Source: Streptomyces wuyuanensis
GTDB taxonomy: Bacteria; Actinomycetota; Actinomycetes; Streptomycetales; Streptomycetaceae
Length of the DNA: 64,000 bases
Direction: 5' to 3'
Assembly (NCBI RefSeq): GCF_900103455.1
Contig: NZ_FNHI01000019.1
Coordinates: 1-64,000, forward strand
The notes beneath the pieces are model-generated. The model was not told the origin of the DNA and did no database searches. It saw only the letters and a list, made by a program, of their open reading frames with translations. Numbering within the stretch: position 1 is the stretch's first letter; every line of letters begins with the position of its first letter. Below, piece after piece: positions 55,401 through 62,049 of this stretch. A program made the position numbers and the translations under genes.

Positions 55401-58400
55401 TGGAGACCCGATCGGTCCCGGAGATCCTCGACGACGCGGTCCGTGCGGCGCCCGACGCCCCGGCCCTGGTCGCGGGCGGGGAGCGGCTCACCTTCCGCGG
55501 GCTGTCCGACCGGGTCGAGGCGGTCGCGCGACTGGTGACGGCCAGGGGCGCGGGCCCCGAGACGGTGGTGGGGCTGGCGCTCCCCAGGCGTCTGATGGTC
55601 CCGGCGATCCTGGGCGTGCTCCGCTCGGGGGCGGCCTACCTGCCGCTGGATCCCGAATACCCCTCTGAGCGGATGGAGTTCATGCTGCGGGACGCGGGAG
55701 CGCTGTGCGTGCTGACCACGGCCGCCATCGATGCCCGGCTCCCGCGCGGCTGCGAGCGCGTCCTGCTCGACGACGCGGCGGCGGGCCCGGCGGATGCGCC
55801 CGGCGGTCCCACGCGGCGCGGGGCCGGGGGCAGCGCTGCGGTCGCGCCCGGTAACGCCCCGGCGGACGGCCCAGGTGATCCTGCGTCGCACGCGCCCGGT
55901 GGCGCCCCGGCGGACGGCCCGGCGGCCGTGCGCCCACAGGCCGCGGGGGCCGCGGAGCACCGGTCGGGCGACGGCACCCGAGCCCGGCCGGCGCCGTCCA
56001 ACGCCGCGTACGTCATCTTCACCTCCGGTTCCACCGGCACCCCGAAGGGCGTCGTGGGCACCCACCGCGGGCTGAGCAACCTGTTCGCGGCGCATCGCGA
56101 CGACCTGATCCGGCCCGCGCAGCGGGCAGCGGGACGCACCCGCCTGCGGGCCGTGCACGCGGCGTCGTTCAGCTTCGACGGCTCCTGGGAGCCGCTGCTG
56201 TGGCTGCTCGCCGGGCACGAACTGCATGTGACCGACGAGTCCACGATGGCCGACCCGGCCGCGCTGATGGCCTGTCTCGAGCGGGAGCGCATCGACTTCC
56301 TCGACGTCACACCGACCTATCTGCGCGAGCTGATGCACCATGGATTCCTCTCGCCCGGCGGCGAGTTGCCCGGCGTGATCGCCGTCGGCGGTGAGGCGAC
56401 GCCGGCCCCGCTGTGGGAACGGCTGTGCGCGCTGCCCGGGGTTCAGGCCCACGACCTGTACGGCCCCACGGAGTGCGCGGTCGACGCCTACGGCCGGCAC
56501 GGGCCGGGAACAGACGGCTCCGCCCCCTGGGCGGCCCCGCTCGACAACGTCCGCGCCCATGTCCTGGACCGCGCGCTCCGGCCCGTCCCCGTGGGAGTGG
56601 CGGGCGAGCTGTACCTGGCGGGCGAGGGGCTGGCCCGCGGCTATCTGAACCGCCCGGGGCCGACCGCGGAGCGGTTCACGGCGGATCCCTTCGGCGCACC
56701 GGGCAGCCGGATGTACCGCACGGGCGACCTCGTCAGGCGACGCGGCGACGGCGGGCTGGAGTTCCTGGGGCGCGCCGACGGCCAGGTGAAGCTGCGCGGC
56801 TTCCGCATCGAACCCGGCGAGATCGAGTCCGCCCTCGCCGAGCACCCGGACGTGGCGTCCGCGGCCGTGGTGGCGCGCGAGGACGACCCGGGGGCGCCCA
56901 GGCTGGTGGCGTACGTCCTGCCCGCCGGGGGCCGGGCTCCGGACCCGGCCGAACTGCGGCTCCGTGCCGCTTCCGTGCTGCCCGCGCACATGGTGCCGGC
57001 GGCCTTCGTCGCCGTTCCTGCGCTCCCGCGCACGGTGAGCGGCAAACTCGACGAGAGGGCGCTCCCGGCACCGGAGTTCGCCGGGGCGGGCACGGGCCGG
57101 CTGCCCCGCTCGCCCCGCGAGGACCTGCTCTGCGAGGCGTTCGCCGCCGTCCTCGGCGTGCGTGACGTGGGCGTCGACGACGACTTCTTCGCGCTCGGGG
57201 GCCACTCGCTCCTGGCGATGCGGCTGGCGGCGAGGATCCGGACCGTCCTGGGGGCGGAGGTGTCCCTGCGAACGGTGTTCGACGCACCGACGCCGGCCCG
57301 CCTCGCCGAACGGCTCGCGGCGGACGGCGGGGCCGTGTCCGGCTCCCGGTCCGCGCCCGCAGCACGGACGCGCCCGGAGCGGCTCCCCCTTTCCTCGGCC
57401 CAGCAGCGGCTGTGGGTGCTCTACCGCGTGGAGGGCCCCAGCCCCACGTACAACATCCCCTCCGCCTGGACGCTGACCGGCGATCTGGACGTGGACGCGC
57501 TGCGCGCGGCGGTGCACGACCTGGCCGAGCGCCACGAGACGCTCCGCACGGTCTTCCCCGAGGAGGGCGGCCGGGCCTTCCAGCGCGTCCTGGACCCCGG
57601 TGGGCTCCGAGTCCCCTTCGTGGTGGAGGACGTCGCACCGGACCGCCTCGCGGACCGGATGGCGGAAGCGGGGGCGTACGGTTTCGAACTGGACCGCGAA
57701 CTCCCGCTGCGCGTCCACGTGTTCCGAACGGGAGAGGACGAGTGGGCCCTGCTGCTCCTGCTCCACCACATCGCCGGTGACGAATGGTCGGAGGCCCCGC
57801 TGCACCGGGATCTGGCCCTGGCCTATGCCGCGCGCGCGGCGGGCAGGGCACCCGACTGGGCGCCGCTGCCGCTCCAGTACGCCGACTACACGCTCTGGCA
57901 GCGGGAGGTCCTCGGCGACGAGCGGGACGCCGGAAGCCGCGCGGCCCGCCAGCTCGCGTACTGGCGCCGGGTCCTCGACGGGCTTCCCGAGGAGCTGGCG
58001 CTGCCCGCCGACCGGACCCGTCCGCCGGAGACGAGCCACCGGGGCGGCTCGGCCGACCTCTGCCTCGACGCCGAACTGGCAGCGGCCCTCCACCGGCTGG
58101 CCCGCGAGCACGGCGTCAGCGTGTTCATGGTGCTGCAGGCCGCGGTGGCCACCCTGCTCACGAGGCTCGGCGCGGGCCACGACATCCCCATCGGCAGTCC
58201 GGTGTCGGGGCGGACCGACGCCGCCCTGGAGGATCTGGTCGGGTTCTTCCTCAACACCCTCGTGCTGCGCACGGACACGTCCGGCGATCCGACGTTCCGG
58301 GAGTTGCTCGCCCGGGTACGGGAGACCGATCTGTCCGCCTTCGACCACCAGGACGTTCCGTTCGAACGGCTGGTGGAGGTGCTCAACCCGCGGCGGTCGC

Positions 58401-61400
58401 TCGCACGCCATCCCCTGTTCCAGGTGATGGTGGTGTACCTGGCGTCCGGCGGGGAGGAGACGGACCTCTTCGCGATGCGGTCCCGCAGGGCCGAGGTGGC
58501 GCAGGCGTCGGCCAAGTTCGACCTGTCCTTCGACTTCGTCGAGCGGGCCGACGGCACCGGGGTCGACGGCGTACTGGAGTACGGCACCGATCTGTTCGAC
58601 CACGACACGGCACAGGGCTTCGCCGACCGGCTGCGGCGCGTGCTGCGGGCCGTGGCGGCGGATCCGGACGTCACGGTGGAACGGGTGGGGATACTCGGTG
58701 AGGACGAACGGCGCCTGCTGACCGCCGGCTGGCAGAGCCGGCCGCTCCCGGCGGCGCCGACGACGGTGCCCGCGCTGTTCGACGCGTGCGTCCGCGCATG
58801 GCCCGGGGCGCCGGCCGTGGCCTCGGACGGAGTCGAACTCACCTACGACCGACTCGACGCGGGATCCAACCGCCTCGCCCGGCTCCTGATCGGGTACGGC
58901 GCGGGCCCCGAAAGCCTCGTGGCCCTGGCCCTGCCGCGCACCGCCGCCTTCATGGAGGCGGTCCTCGCCGTCCACAAGGCGGGCGCGGCCTATCTGCCCC
59001 TGGACCCCGACGCGCCGGCGGGGCGTACGGCGCACGTCCTCGCACACGCGCGGCCCGTCCTCACCCTCACCACGGCGGAACTCGCCGACACGCTGCCCCC
59101 GGAGAGCGCACGGGTGGTGCTGGACGACCCGGGGACGGCCGAACGGATCGCCGCCCAGGACCCCTCCGCCGTCACCGACGCCGAACGGACCGGTCCGCTG
59201 AGCCCGCGCCACCCCGCGTACGTGATCTACACCTCCGGCTCCACCGGCCTTCCCAAGGGTGTGGTCGTCACCCACGAGACCCTCGGCCATCTGTTCCACA
59301 GCCACCGCGAGACGCTGTACGCGCCGGCCGTCGCGTCGACCGGCCGGAGGCACCTGCGGGCCGGCCACGCCTGGTCGTTCTTCTTCGACGCGTCCTGGCA
59401 GCCCCAGCTGTGGCTGCTCGACGGGCACTGCGTGCACATCGTGTCCGAGGAGGTCCGGCACGATCCGGAACTGCTCGCCGCGGCGGCCGTCCGGCACGGG
59501 TTCGACTTCCTGGAGGTCACCCCTTCCCTGTTCGCGCAGATGGCCGGAAGCGGACTGCTGCGGGAGGGCGAGTGCCCGCTCGCGGTGGTCGGCGTGGGTG
59601 GCGAGGCGGTGCCGCTGGCGCTCTGGCGGCGGCTTGCCTCGCTGCCGGGGACCGAGGCGTTCAACCTGTACGGGCCGACCGAATCGACGGTCGACGCCCT
59701 GGTGGCGCGGGTCGGCGACAGTGAACGCCCGCTCGTGGGGCGGCCGGTGGCCGGGACCCGGGTCCATGTGCTCGACGGGCTGCTGCAGCCGGTGCCGCCG
59801 GGTGTGCCCGGTGAGCTGTACCTGTCCGGCGGCGGGCTCGCCCGCGGCTATCTGGGCAGCCCGGGGCTGACGGCGGAGCGCTTCGTCGCCGACCCGTTCG
59901 GCCCGCCCGGTTCCCGGCTCTACCGCACCGGCGACCTGGCCCGCTGGACCTCGGACGGACGCGTCGACTTCCTCGGGCGCGCCGACGAGCAGATGAAGAT
60001 CCGCGGCTTCCGCATCGAGCCGGCGGAGATCGAGTCCGTACTGGCCCTGCATCCCGCCGTGGACCGGGCTGTGGTGACGGTCCATCAGGACGGCTCCCGG
60101 CGCCGCCTGGTGGCGTACGCCGTGGCCGCCGGGGTCGAGCGGGCGGACGCGGGGGCGCTGCGCGCACATGTCGCGGCCCACCTTCCGGACCACATGGTCC
60201 CCTCGGCCGTCGTCCTGCTGGAGCGCTTCCCGGAGCTGGCGAACGGAAAGCTGGACCGGAGCGCGCTCCCCGCCCCCGACTTCTCCGCGATGTCCTCGGG
60301 CCGCCCGCCGGGCAACGAGAGGGAGCGGGCCCTGTGCACGGTCTTCGCGGAGGTGCTGGGACTCGAACGGGTCGGTGTGGACGACGACTTCTTCGTCCTC
60401 GGCGGCGACAGCATCATGGCCATGCAGCTCGTCAGCCGGGCCCGTGCGGCCGGGGTCCGGATCAGCCCTCGCCAGGTGTTCCGGCACCGGACGCCGGAGG
60501 GTCTGGGCACCGTGGCCGAGGCCGCCGGCGTCGCCGCCCCGCTGCCCGAGGACGACGGCACCGGTACCGTGCCCCTGACCCCCGTGATGCACTGGCTGCG
60601 GGAGCTCGGCGGCCCGGTCGAGACGTACCACCAGGCGGCGCTGGTGCGCACCCCGGCGGAGCTCGACCTGCCCGGACTCACCGCCGTGCTCCAGTCGATC
60701 GCGGACCGGCACGACATGCTGCGGGCGACGCTGGTGCGGCCGTCACGCGACGACACCGACGACTGGTCGCTGCACGTGCCGCGGCCCGGCACGGTCGATG
60801 CCGCCGGCTGGATCGCGCGGGTGGACGTCTCCGGTCTCGGCGCACAGGCCCTGGGCGAGACCGTCCGGGAGCACGCCCACACGGCGCGGGCCCTGCTGGA
60901 CCCGGACGCGGGAGTCATGGTCAAGGCCGTCTGGTTCGACGCGGGCGGCGCGCCGGGACGGCTGCTGCTGGTGGCCCACCACCTCGTCGTGGACGGTGTG
61001 TCGTGGCGGGTGCTGCTGCCCGACCTCGCGGCGGCGTGGCGCGACGTGTCGGCCGGGCGGCCCGTGCGGCTGGACCCCGTGGAGACCTCCTTCGCCCGAT
61101 GGTCGAGGCTGCTGGCCGAGCTGTCCGGAGCCCCGGACCGCGAGGCGGAGCTGCCGCTGTGGACGGCCGTTCTGGACGGCGGCACGGAACCCTTCCCACT
61201 GCTGCGCGAGCCGGATCCGGACCGCGACACTACGGCGTCGCTGCGCGAACTGGAGCTGCGGCTCCCCCCGGAGTTCACCGGGCCGCTGCTGTCGGCCGTG
61301 CCGGCCGCGTACGGGGCGGGCGTCAACGACGTGCTGCTGGCGGGCCTCGCCCTGGCGTTCGCGGACCACCTGCGCCGCAACGGGGGCTCGGACACCTCGG

Positions 61401-61972
61401 TCCTGGTGGATCTCGAAGGCCACGGCCGCGTGGAGGAACTGGCCGGCGACGATGTGGGGCTCTCCCGCACCGTGGGCTGGTTCACCAGCGTCTTCCCGGT
61501 CCGCCTCGACGCCGGCACGGCCGATCCCACCGAGGCGATGGCGGGCGGTCCGGCGGCGGAGGAGGCCGTGCGGCGGGTACGCGGGCATCTTGCGTCACTG
61601 CCCGCGGGCGGGGCCGGCTACGGCATGCTGCGGCATCTCAACCCGCGCACCCGCGAGGTCCTGGCGAGCCGCGTCCCCCCGCGCATCGAGTTCAACTACC
61701 TGGGCAGGTTCGGCGTCCCGGAGGAGACCGACTGGTCGTACGCCCCCGAGGAGGAGCACGCCGACATCGGCCCGGGGCCCGCGATGCGGGAGGGTCACGC
61801 GCTGGGCATCGACGTGGTCACCGAGGACCGGGCGGACGGGCCGGTGCTGGCCGCCCACTGGTCCTACGCGGAGGGGCTGGTGACCCGCGAAACGGTCCGG
61901 GACCTGGCCGAGACCTGGTTCCGGGCCCTGAAGGGGCTGATCGACCGGGCCGAGCGGCGGGGCCACGGGTGA
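42848..61972 (+). CDS. pentamodular non-ribosomal peptide synthetase for a hydroxamate siderophore
   Basis: About 6,374 residues from GTG 42848 (GGGGAGGG nine bases upstream); ATG 42788 is in frame but has no ribosome site and touches the iron box. Order: C-terminal half of a condensation (C) domain; A1 with inserted N-methyltransferase, PCP1; C2-A2-PCP2; C3-A3 with inserted N-methyltransferase, PCP3; C4-A4-PCP4; C5-A5-PCP5; epimerase (E). All five PCPs keep the phosphopantetheine Ser (LGGDS or LGGHS, Ser codons at 46313, 49508, 53885, 57206, 60410). My ten-residue code readings: A1 DVWILGATNK, A2 DVWHLSLVDK (serine), A3 DMENLGLINK (identical to the N5-hydroxyornithine code of coelichelin synthetase), A4 DGEDAGLVDK, A5 DAQEGGLVDK. 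No thioesterase is present. With hydroxylase and formyltransferase adjacent, the product should be a pentapeptide hydroxamate with two N-methyl residues, as in scabichelin-type siderophores. Confidence 0.95.
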   Translation: MCGSEEVLAYWRRVLTPLPQDVSLPRDRPFVPAEERERQTRVLPGVPDAPDSVLLAAFLTLLHRYSGATDLTVGHDGLPLRVSIEHEPSFRELERRVEHARQDAEAHRAPLDVLADELRPQPVRDGAGPFFNTAFATAARPADGLPDPVDLLLEVGEGTVRATYATALFDGATVERVLGHYRTLLTDALARPEAPVGALALMDTSEYRQVVRDWNATGHGVPATTWPALFAEQVRSRPDAVALVFRHEQLTYAELDERANRLAHALIARGAGPERIVALALPRSVDLIVAEVAVLKSGAAYLPVDHDYPVDRVAYMLADSAPVCMVTTAETAAELPGQDGMAVLALDAPATGAELAERPAHDPTDADRGAPLTVLGAAYVIYTSGSTGRPKGVVLAHSGVAKLVATQTERFGIGPHSRVLQFASPSFDVAFWDLCLGLLSGGRLVVVPAELRVPGAPLADYARAHGITFMILPPALLAAMPEDVPLPPAATLLAGTERVAPELVGRYARGRMMFNAYGPTEATTNSTLGLCDPDIPAGSIVPIGVPDPGTRAYVLDACLRPVPAGVTGELYLGGAGLARGYLGRAALTAERFVADPFGEPGERLYRTGDLVRWKGDGRLEFLGRADAQVKIRGFRIEPGEIESVLRGHPAVDQVTVIAREDRPGDRCLAAYVVPALTQPRGADPYAGVEEWKEMHELLYRAAGADGLRENFAGWNSMYDGRPIPFQEMREWHEETVRSIRDAGPARRVLEIGAGSGLVLSRIAPGCESYWATDLSGEAVAALRAHVGRDPELARRVELLTRPAHDTEGLPAGHFDTVVLNSVAQYFPSAEYLEDVLRKVSALLAPGGRVFLGDVRNLRLLRTLRAAVESRRAFLRGDDDPDKTALRSAVERSVRWEGELLLDPDYFAALDGFDTEIRMKRAVCHNELSRYRYDVVLRPGGRPAAADGGQEVSWASATAQGGPARLLARRPQRLRITGVPNARLADDLADLRRLEGAGGTAEPGADPEDFHTVAAEHGYHVALTWNGDADDGAFDAVFALGGPPDGLYRTAGAYPHANRPAPFRDPAALMRTLREHASAALPHYMVPAAFVPVHALPVTPSGKIDARSLPVPDRAAASVGRAPRTPRETLLARLFAEVLGLDRVTAEDDFLALGGDSITAVQLLIRAREAGLRLTPREVFRHRTVEELAKAAVDRPTASADPGSDLLGEPDAAELAFIQGADPLAIEELLPLTPLQQGFFFHSLTGGPGGDTYVVQQVLDLAGPVDGTTLRRAAQHLLDRHAPLRAGFRQRCDGTPVQVVVQDAVLPWREIDLSCEEDADREALGEAVFAQEREESFDLAAPPLVRCALVRLGERRSRLVLTFHHIVADGWSLPVLHRELMAGYGAAGPALAPVTPYRAFLRRLGEQDRDTAREAWRSALAGIDGPTRLVDTPSTGGAVRPAHVRVELSEGTTARLAERAREHGVTLGTVLQSAWGLLIGRLTGRDDVLFGTTVSGRDSEVDGVGTMVGLFINTLPTRLRWTPRESLGSILLRLQDEQARLLDHQHLGLAEIQRLAGHAGGGELFDTLLVVENYPAGGHLSDPSGSVRITGDVFHDAVHYPLALVARPGRRLDLRLKHHAERLDAGTVRAIGDRLVRILEAFAADPARTAGSVELLAPHEALCAHPSGEERAVPATTLADAFAAQVARTPGATAVVFEGERLDYGELDVRAEALAERLGRRGIGPGDFVAVAVPRSAELMVALLGVLKSGAAYLPLDPDYPADRVAHMLADSGTTTVVAVARTAAALPDRSGTAVLLLDSSDRAVDDGTAAVSGSRRPAHPDDPAYLIYTSGSTGLPKGVVVTHRAIVNRLAWMQGAYGLRADDRVLQKTPSSFDVSVWEFFWPLLEGAAVVLARPDGHRDPAYLAALVREQAVTTMHFVPSMLEAFLRSDEITGDPGWSASLRRVLSSGEALPLTAAHRWHTLTGVPLHNLYGPTEAAVDVTHHPFDPREDGGGPAVPIGGPVWNTGLRVLDLCLRPVPDGVPGELYLAGCQLARGYHARPALTGERFTADPYGPPGSRMYRTGDLVRRRADGVIEYLGRTDRQVKLHGIRIEPGEMESALLRLRGVGHAVVTVRDDALVAYVVPSDPGADALQVPELRAGLAELLPSSMVPGAWVVLDGLPLTPSGKLDRAALPAPRLVRAAARAPRDARERLLTDVFAAVLDVPDVGIDDDFFLLGGDSISSIAVCSRARRAGLELGPREVFEHRTPAALAAAAGTVAAADRDAATAVYALTDEERERVERLAPGRIEDVWPLAPLQEGLFFHSAYDDGALDVYTVHESFDLAGGVDIGRLRAATRTLLARNPSLRAGFTSEGQRRPVQFIVREAGVPVREVDLSGLPEAEQEVRLRDLMDEERARRFDLSRPLLFRMLLVRLGAGRGDRLVIGRHLILWDGWSAWLFLNELFALYESGGDAAGLRDPGSYRDYLSWLEHRDDARATGAWRAALAGFDEPTLLAPAVGDRGPAPVIPEHLDAVLDAEAADRLRETARRHGLTPNTVLNAAWGLVLAGATGRTDVAFGTTVAGRPSEVPDVENVVGMFLNTVPTRIAFDPREPVVELLRRVQGERMELMPYEYLGLGVLQAETGHRRLFDTLFVLRNADTDERLAALRDRYGATAVANVDATHYPANLVVTPGERIRVTLAYRPDLLDRTYARSLLDRFVLLVGRLVADPSAPVGSLDPLLPSEALALAREESASRQRVPHETVADMLAAQAARTPGATALVFGSATLTYAELDARCNRLARLLLARGAGPERVVALGLPRSLDTVVALFAVLRTGAAYLPLELDHPAERLSLMLADARPLLLLSTEAVSRTLSGDTPRVLLDDPAVAAELDGLSPAPAGASFSLEHPAYVIYTSGSTGRPKGVVTPYAGLTNMQLNHQREIFAPAVASAGGRRLRIAHTVSFAFDMSWEELLWLVEGHEVHICDEDLRRDATALVAYCEEHRVDVVNVTPTYAHLLIEEGLLEGHRPPLVLLGGEAVTEAVWTTLRDTEGTYGYNLYGPTEYTINTLGGGTRDSATPTVGRPIRATRARILDTWLRPVPDGVAGELYIAGVGLARGYLGRPGLTAERFVADPYGRPGERMYRTGDLVRRRGDGNLDFLGRTDDQVKIRGHRVEPGEIEAVLAQHPEVAQAAVVARDDESAPGARRLVGYVVPAGPGAESREWAEREQVGEWREIYSAEYSEIGTALFTEDFAGWDSSYDGQPIPLEHMREWREATVRSIRELRPRRVLEIGVGSGLLLSRLAPDAETYWATDFAEPVIRKLGEDLRADPELAEKVELRCQSAEVTDGLPAGFFDTVVINSVAQYFPSLDHLHQVIRGAMALLAPGGALFLGDVRDLRQARVFQAGIQAARAGEDTDPRSLRPAVDRGLALEKELLVDPDWFTTLGVGAEVRTKAGRHHNELTRYRYDVVLYEDTSDAVGLEHTPELGWAGSGDLTALLAAGQAAPERLRLRRVPDPRTAGDLAVLRAMDAVPPGPPAAAGVEPDDLRELGEAHDYRVLTTWSEEPGFYDAVFVRGTRGARTTGLHRPRPDRGTSPYASAPAAGRGNGALVRRLREDLGRRLPAYMVPAAFVVLPGLPMNDNGKLDVRALPDAEPAVALSAGRGPRTPVEEVLCRLFAEVLGLPRTGAEDDFFDLGGHSLLATRLISRARTELGAELAIRDLFEAPTPEALALRAGAGRPARAVLTTAVRPERIPLSAAQRRLWLVERITGGGVAYHFPLVFRVRGLLDEAALRTALADVMGRHEALRTRFETVDGEPYQRIVPAGEAVPEFRAADCPEDELAARVEEAQRRPFDLAADLPLRAEVLRLGAEDTVVAVVLHHITTDEWSDRPFLSDLNHAYAARAAGREPEWTALPVQYADYTLWQERLLADVGERQLGYWTRTLRGLPEEIPLPLDRPGAVRATGRAAVVRTTLPDASAAALRELSATHQVSMFMLCQAATAALLHRLGAGDDIPLGTPIAGRTDSAVDDLVGFFVNTLVLRTDLSGDPSFAELLGRVKEAALAAFEHQDVPFDRVVEAVNPARVADRNPLFQVMLGYHHRPDGDPDLFGLPTEWFDMDTGMAKFDLDFTVADHGPGRDMTLLLEYATDLTDAGTAALLARRLVGLLEQVAADPWRPVGSLRVLTDEEEAASAAVWNATDRPVETRSVPEILDDAVRAAPDAPALVAGGERLTFRGLSDRVEAVARLVTARGAGPETVVGLALPRRLMVPAILGVLRSGAAYLPLDPEYPSERMEFMLRDAGALCVLTTAAIDARLPRGCERVLLDDAAAGPADAPGGPTRRGAGGSAAVAPGNAPADGPGDPASHAPGGAPADGPAAVRPQAAGAAEHRSGDGTRARPAPSNAAYVIFTSGSTGTPKGVVGTHRGLSNLFAAHRDDLIRPAQRAAGRTRLRAVHAASFSFDGSWEPLLWLLAGHELHVTDESTMADPAALMACLERERIDFLDVTPTYLRELMHHGFLSPGGELPGVIAVGGEATPAPLWERLCALPGVQAHDLYGPTECAVDAYGRHGPGTDGSAPWAAPLDNVRAHVLDRALRPVPVGVAGELYLAGEGLARGYLNRPGPTAERFTADPFGAPGSRMYRTGDLVRRRGDGGLEFLGRADGQVKLRGFRIEPGEIESALAEHPDVASAAVVAREDDPGAPRLVAYVLPAGGRAPDPAELRLRAASVLPAHMVPAAFVAVPALPRTVSGKLDERALPAPEFAGAGTGRLPRSPREDLLCEAFAAVLGVRDVGVDDDFFALGGHSLLAMRLAARIRTVLGAEVSLRTVFDAPTPARLAERLAADGGAVSGSRSAPAARTRPERLPLSSAQQRLWVLYRVEGPSPTYNIPSAWTLTGDLDVDALRAAVHDLAERHETLRTVFPEEGGRAFQRVLDPGGLRVPFVVEDVAPDRLADRMAEAGAYGFELDRELPLRVHVFRTGEDEWALLLLLHHIAGDEWSEAPLHRDLALAYAARAAGRAPDWAPLPLQYADYTLWQREVLGDERDAGSRAARQLAYWRRVLDGLPEELALPADRTRPPETSHRGGSADLCLDAELAAALHRLAREHGVSVFMVLQAAVATLLTRLGAGHDIPIGSPVSGRTDAALEDLVGFFLNTLVLRTDTSGDPTFRELLARVRETDLSAFDHQDVPFERLVEVLNPRRSLARHPLFQVMVVYLASGGEETDLFAMRSRRAEVAQASAKFDLSFDFVERADGTGVDGVLEYGTDLFDHDTAQGFADRLRRVLRAVAADPDVTVERVGILGEDERRLLTAGWQSRPLPAAPTTVPALFDACVRAWPGAPAVASDGVELTYDRLDAGSNRLARLLIGYGAGPESLVALALPRTAAFMEAVLAVHKAGAAYLPLDPDAPAGRTAHVLAHARPVLTLTTAELADTLPPESARVVLDDPGTAERIAAQDPSAVTDAERTGPLSPRHPAYVIYTSGSTGLPKGVVVTHETLGHLFHSHRETLYAPAVASTGRRHLRAGHAWSFFFDASWQPQLWLLDGHCVHIVSEEVRHDPELLAAAAVRHGFDFLEVTPSLFAQMAGSGLLREGECPLAVVGVGGEAVPLALWRRLASLPGTEAFNLYGPTESTVDALVARVGDSERPLVGRPVAGTRVHVLDGLLQPVPPGVPGELYLSGGGLARGYLGSPGLTAERFVADPFGPPGSRLYRTGDLARWTSDGRVDFLGRADEQMKIRGFRIEPAEIESVLALHPAVDRAVVTVHQDGSRRRLVAYAVAAGVERADAGALRAHVAAHLPDHMVPSAVVLLERFPELANGKLDRSALPAPDFSAMSSGRPPGNERERALCTVFAEVLGLERVGVDDDFFVLGGDSIMAMQLVSRARAAGVRISPRQVFRHRTPEGLGTVAEAAGVAAPLPEDDGTGTVPLTPVMHWLRELGGPVETYHQAALVRTPAELDLPGLTAVLQSIADRHDMLRATLVRPSRDDTDDWSLHVPRPGTVDAAGWIARVDVSGLGAQALGETVREHAHTARALLDPDAGVMVKAVWFDAGGAPGRLLLVAHHLVVDGVSWRVLLPDLAAAWRDVSAGRPVRLDPVETSFARWSRLLAELSGAPDREAELPLWTAVLDGGTEPFPLLREPDPDRDTTASLRELELRLPPEFTGPLLSAVPAAYGAGVNDVLLAGLALAFADHLRRNGGSDTSVLVDLEGHGRVEELAGDDVGLSRTVGWFTSVFPVRLDAGTADPTEAMAGGPAAEEAVRRVRGHLASLPAGGAGYGMLRHLNPRTREVLASRVPPRIEFNYLGRFGVPEETDWSYAPEEEHADIGPGPAMREGHALGIDVVTEDRADGPVLAAHWSYAEGLVTRETVRDLAETWFRALKGLIDRAERRGHG
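43510..46440 (+). other. NRPS module 1: A1 with N-methyltransferase, PCP1
   Basis: A1 core YTSGSTGRPKG near 43990. After the AAYVVP strand a SAM-dependent methyltransferase is inserted (about 44920-45690; VLEIGAGSGLVLSR near 45090). The A domain resumes at LPHYMVPAAFVPV and ends at the Lys motif TPSGKID (Lys at 46151). PCP1 has LGGDSITAVQ. The code DVWILGATN is not one I can assign; an N5-acylated hydroxyornithine is expected for the starter because the formyltransferase is encoded alongside. Confidence 0.8.
46500..49630 (+). other. NRPS module 2: C2-A2(Ser)-PCP2
   Basis: C2 begins LLPLTPLQQGFFFHSL and has an intact HHIVADGWS (His codons from 46934). A2 (YTSGSTGLPKG near 48329) reads DVWHLSLVDK, the classical serine code. 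PCP2 is LGGDSISSIA. No epimerase follows. C2 starts in the style of D-aminoacyl-accepting C domains, although no E domain precedes it. Confidence 0.85.
49710..54010 (+). other. NRPS module 3: C3 (altered active site)-A3(hydroxyornithine) with N-methyltransferase, PCP3
   Basis: C3 begins VWPLAPLQEGLFFHS. Its active-site motif reads RHLILWDGWS (50126-50155): aligned on DGWS, the catalytic second His is Leu. A3 (YTSGSTGRPKG near 51527) reads DMENLGLIN. The methyltransferase insertion spans about 52450-53210 (VLEIGVGSGLLLSR near 52652). PCP3 is LGGHSLLATR. Confidence 0.85.
54040..57310 (+). other. NRPS module 4: C4-A4-PCP4
   Basis: C4 is of the L-type (IPLSAAQRRLWLVERI), with HHITTDEWS at 54431: both His kept, the Gly of HHxxxDG is Glu. 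A4 contains a Pro/Ala/Gly-rich insertion of about 70 residues (55780-56000) just before its P-loop FTSGSTGTPKG (56018). Code DGEDAGLVD, with acidic pocket residues suggesting a basic substrate such as (hydroxy)ornithine. PCP4 is LGGHSLLAMR. Confidence 0.8.
57375..61969 (+). other. NRPS module 5 and terminal epimerase: C5-A5-PCP5-E
   Basis: C5 is L-type (LPLSSAQQRLWVLYRV; HHIAGDEWS at 57764). A5 (YTSGSTGLPKG near 59228) reads DAQEGGLVD. PCP5 is LGGDSIMAMQ. The last about 470 residues are a complete E domain: TPVMHWLRELGG, HHLVVDGVSWR (60977), VDLEGHGR, RTVGWFTSVFPV, EFNYLGRFG. It ends the protein; there is no C, TE or reductase domain after it. Confidence 0.85.
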
Positions 61973-62049
61973 ACGGCACCCGGGTTGCCTGCCGGGAGGC
62001 GCGGCGCCACCGGAGTCCGCCGGCACGTCACGAGGAGGAGATCGAAGTC

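Noticed and set aside
43510..60300. Repeated NRPS segments as recombination-derived duplication of whole modules
   Set aside because: Core motifs recur as expected for any multimodular NRPS; specificity codes and C-domain types differ between modules, so no recent module duplication is evident by eye.
51473..60712. 3,079-codon reverse-strand frame opposite the NRPS
   Set aside because: Antisense shadow of the NRPS; repetitive only because the NRPS modules are repetitive.
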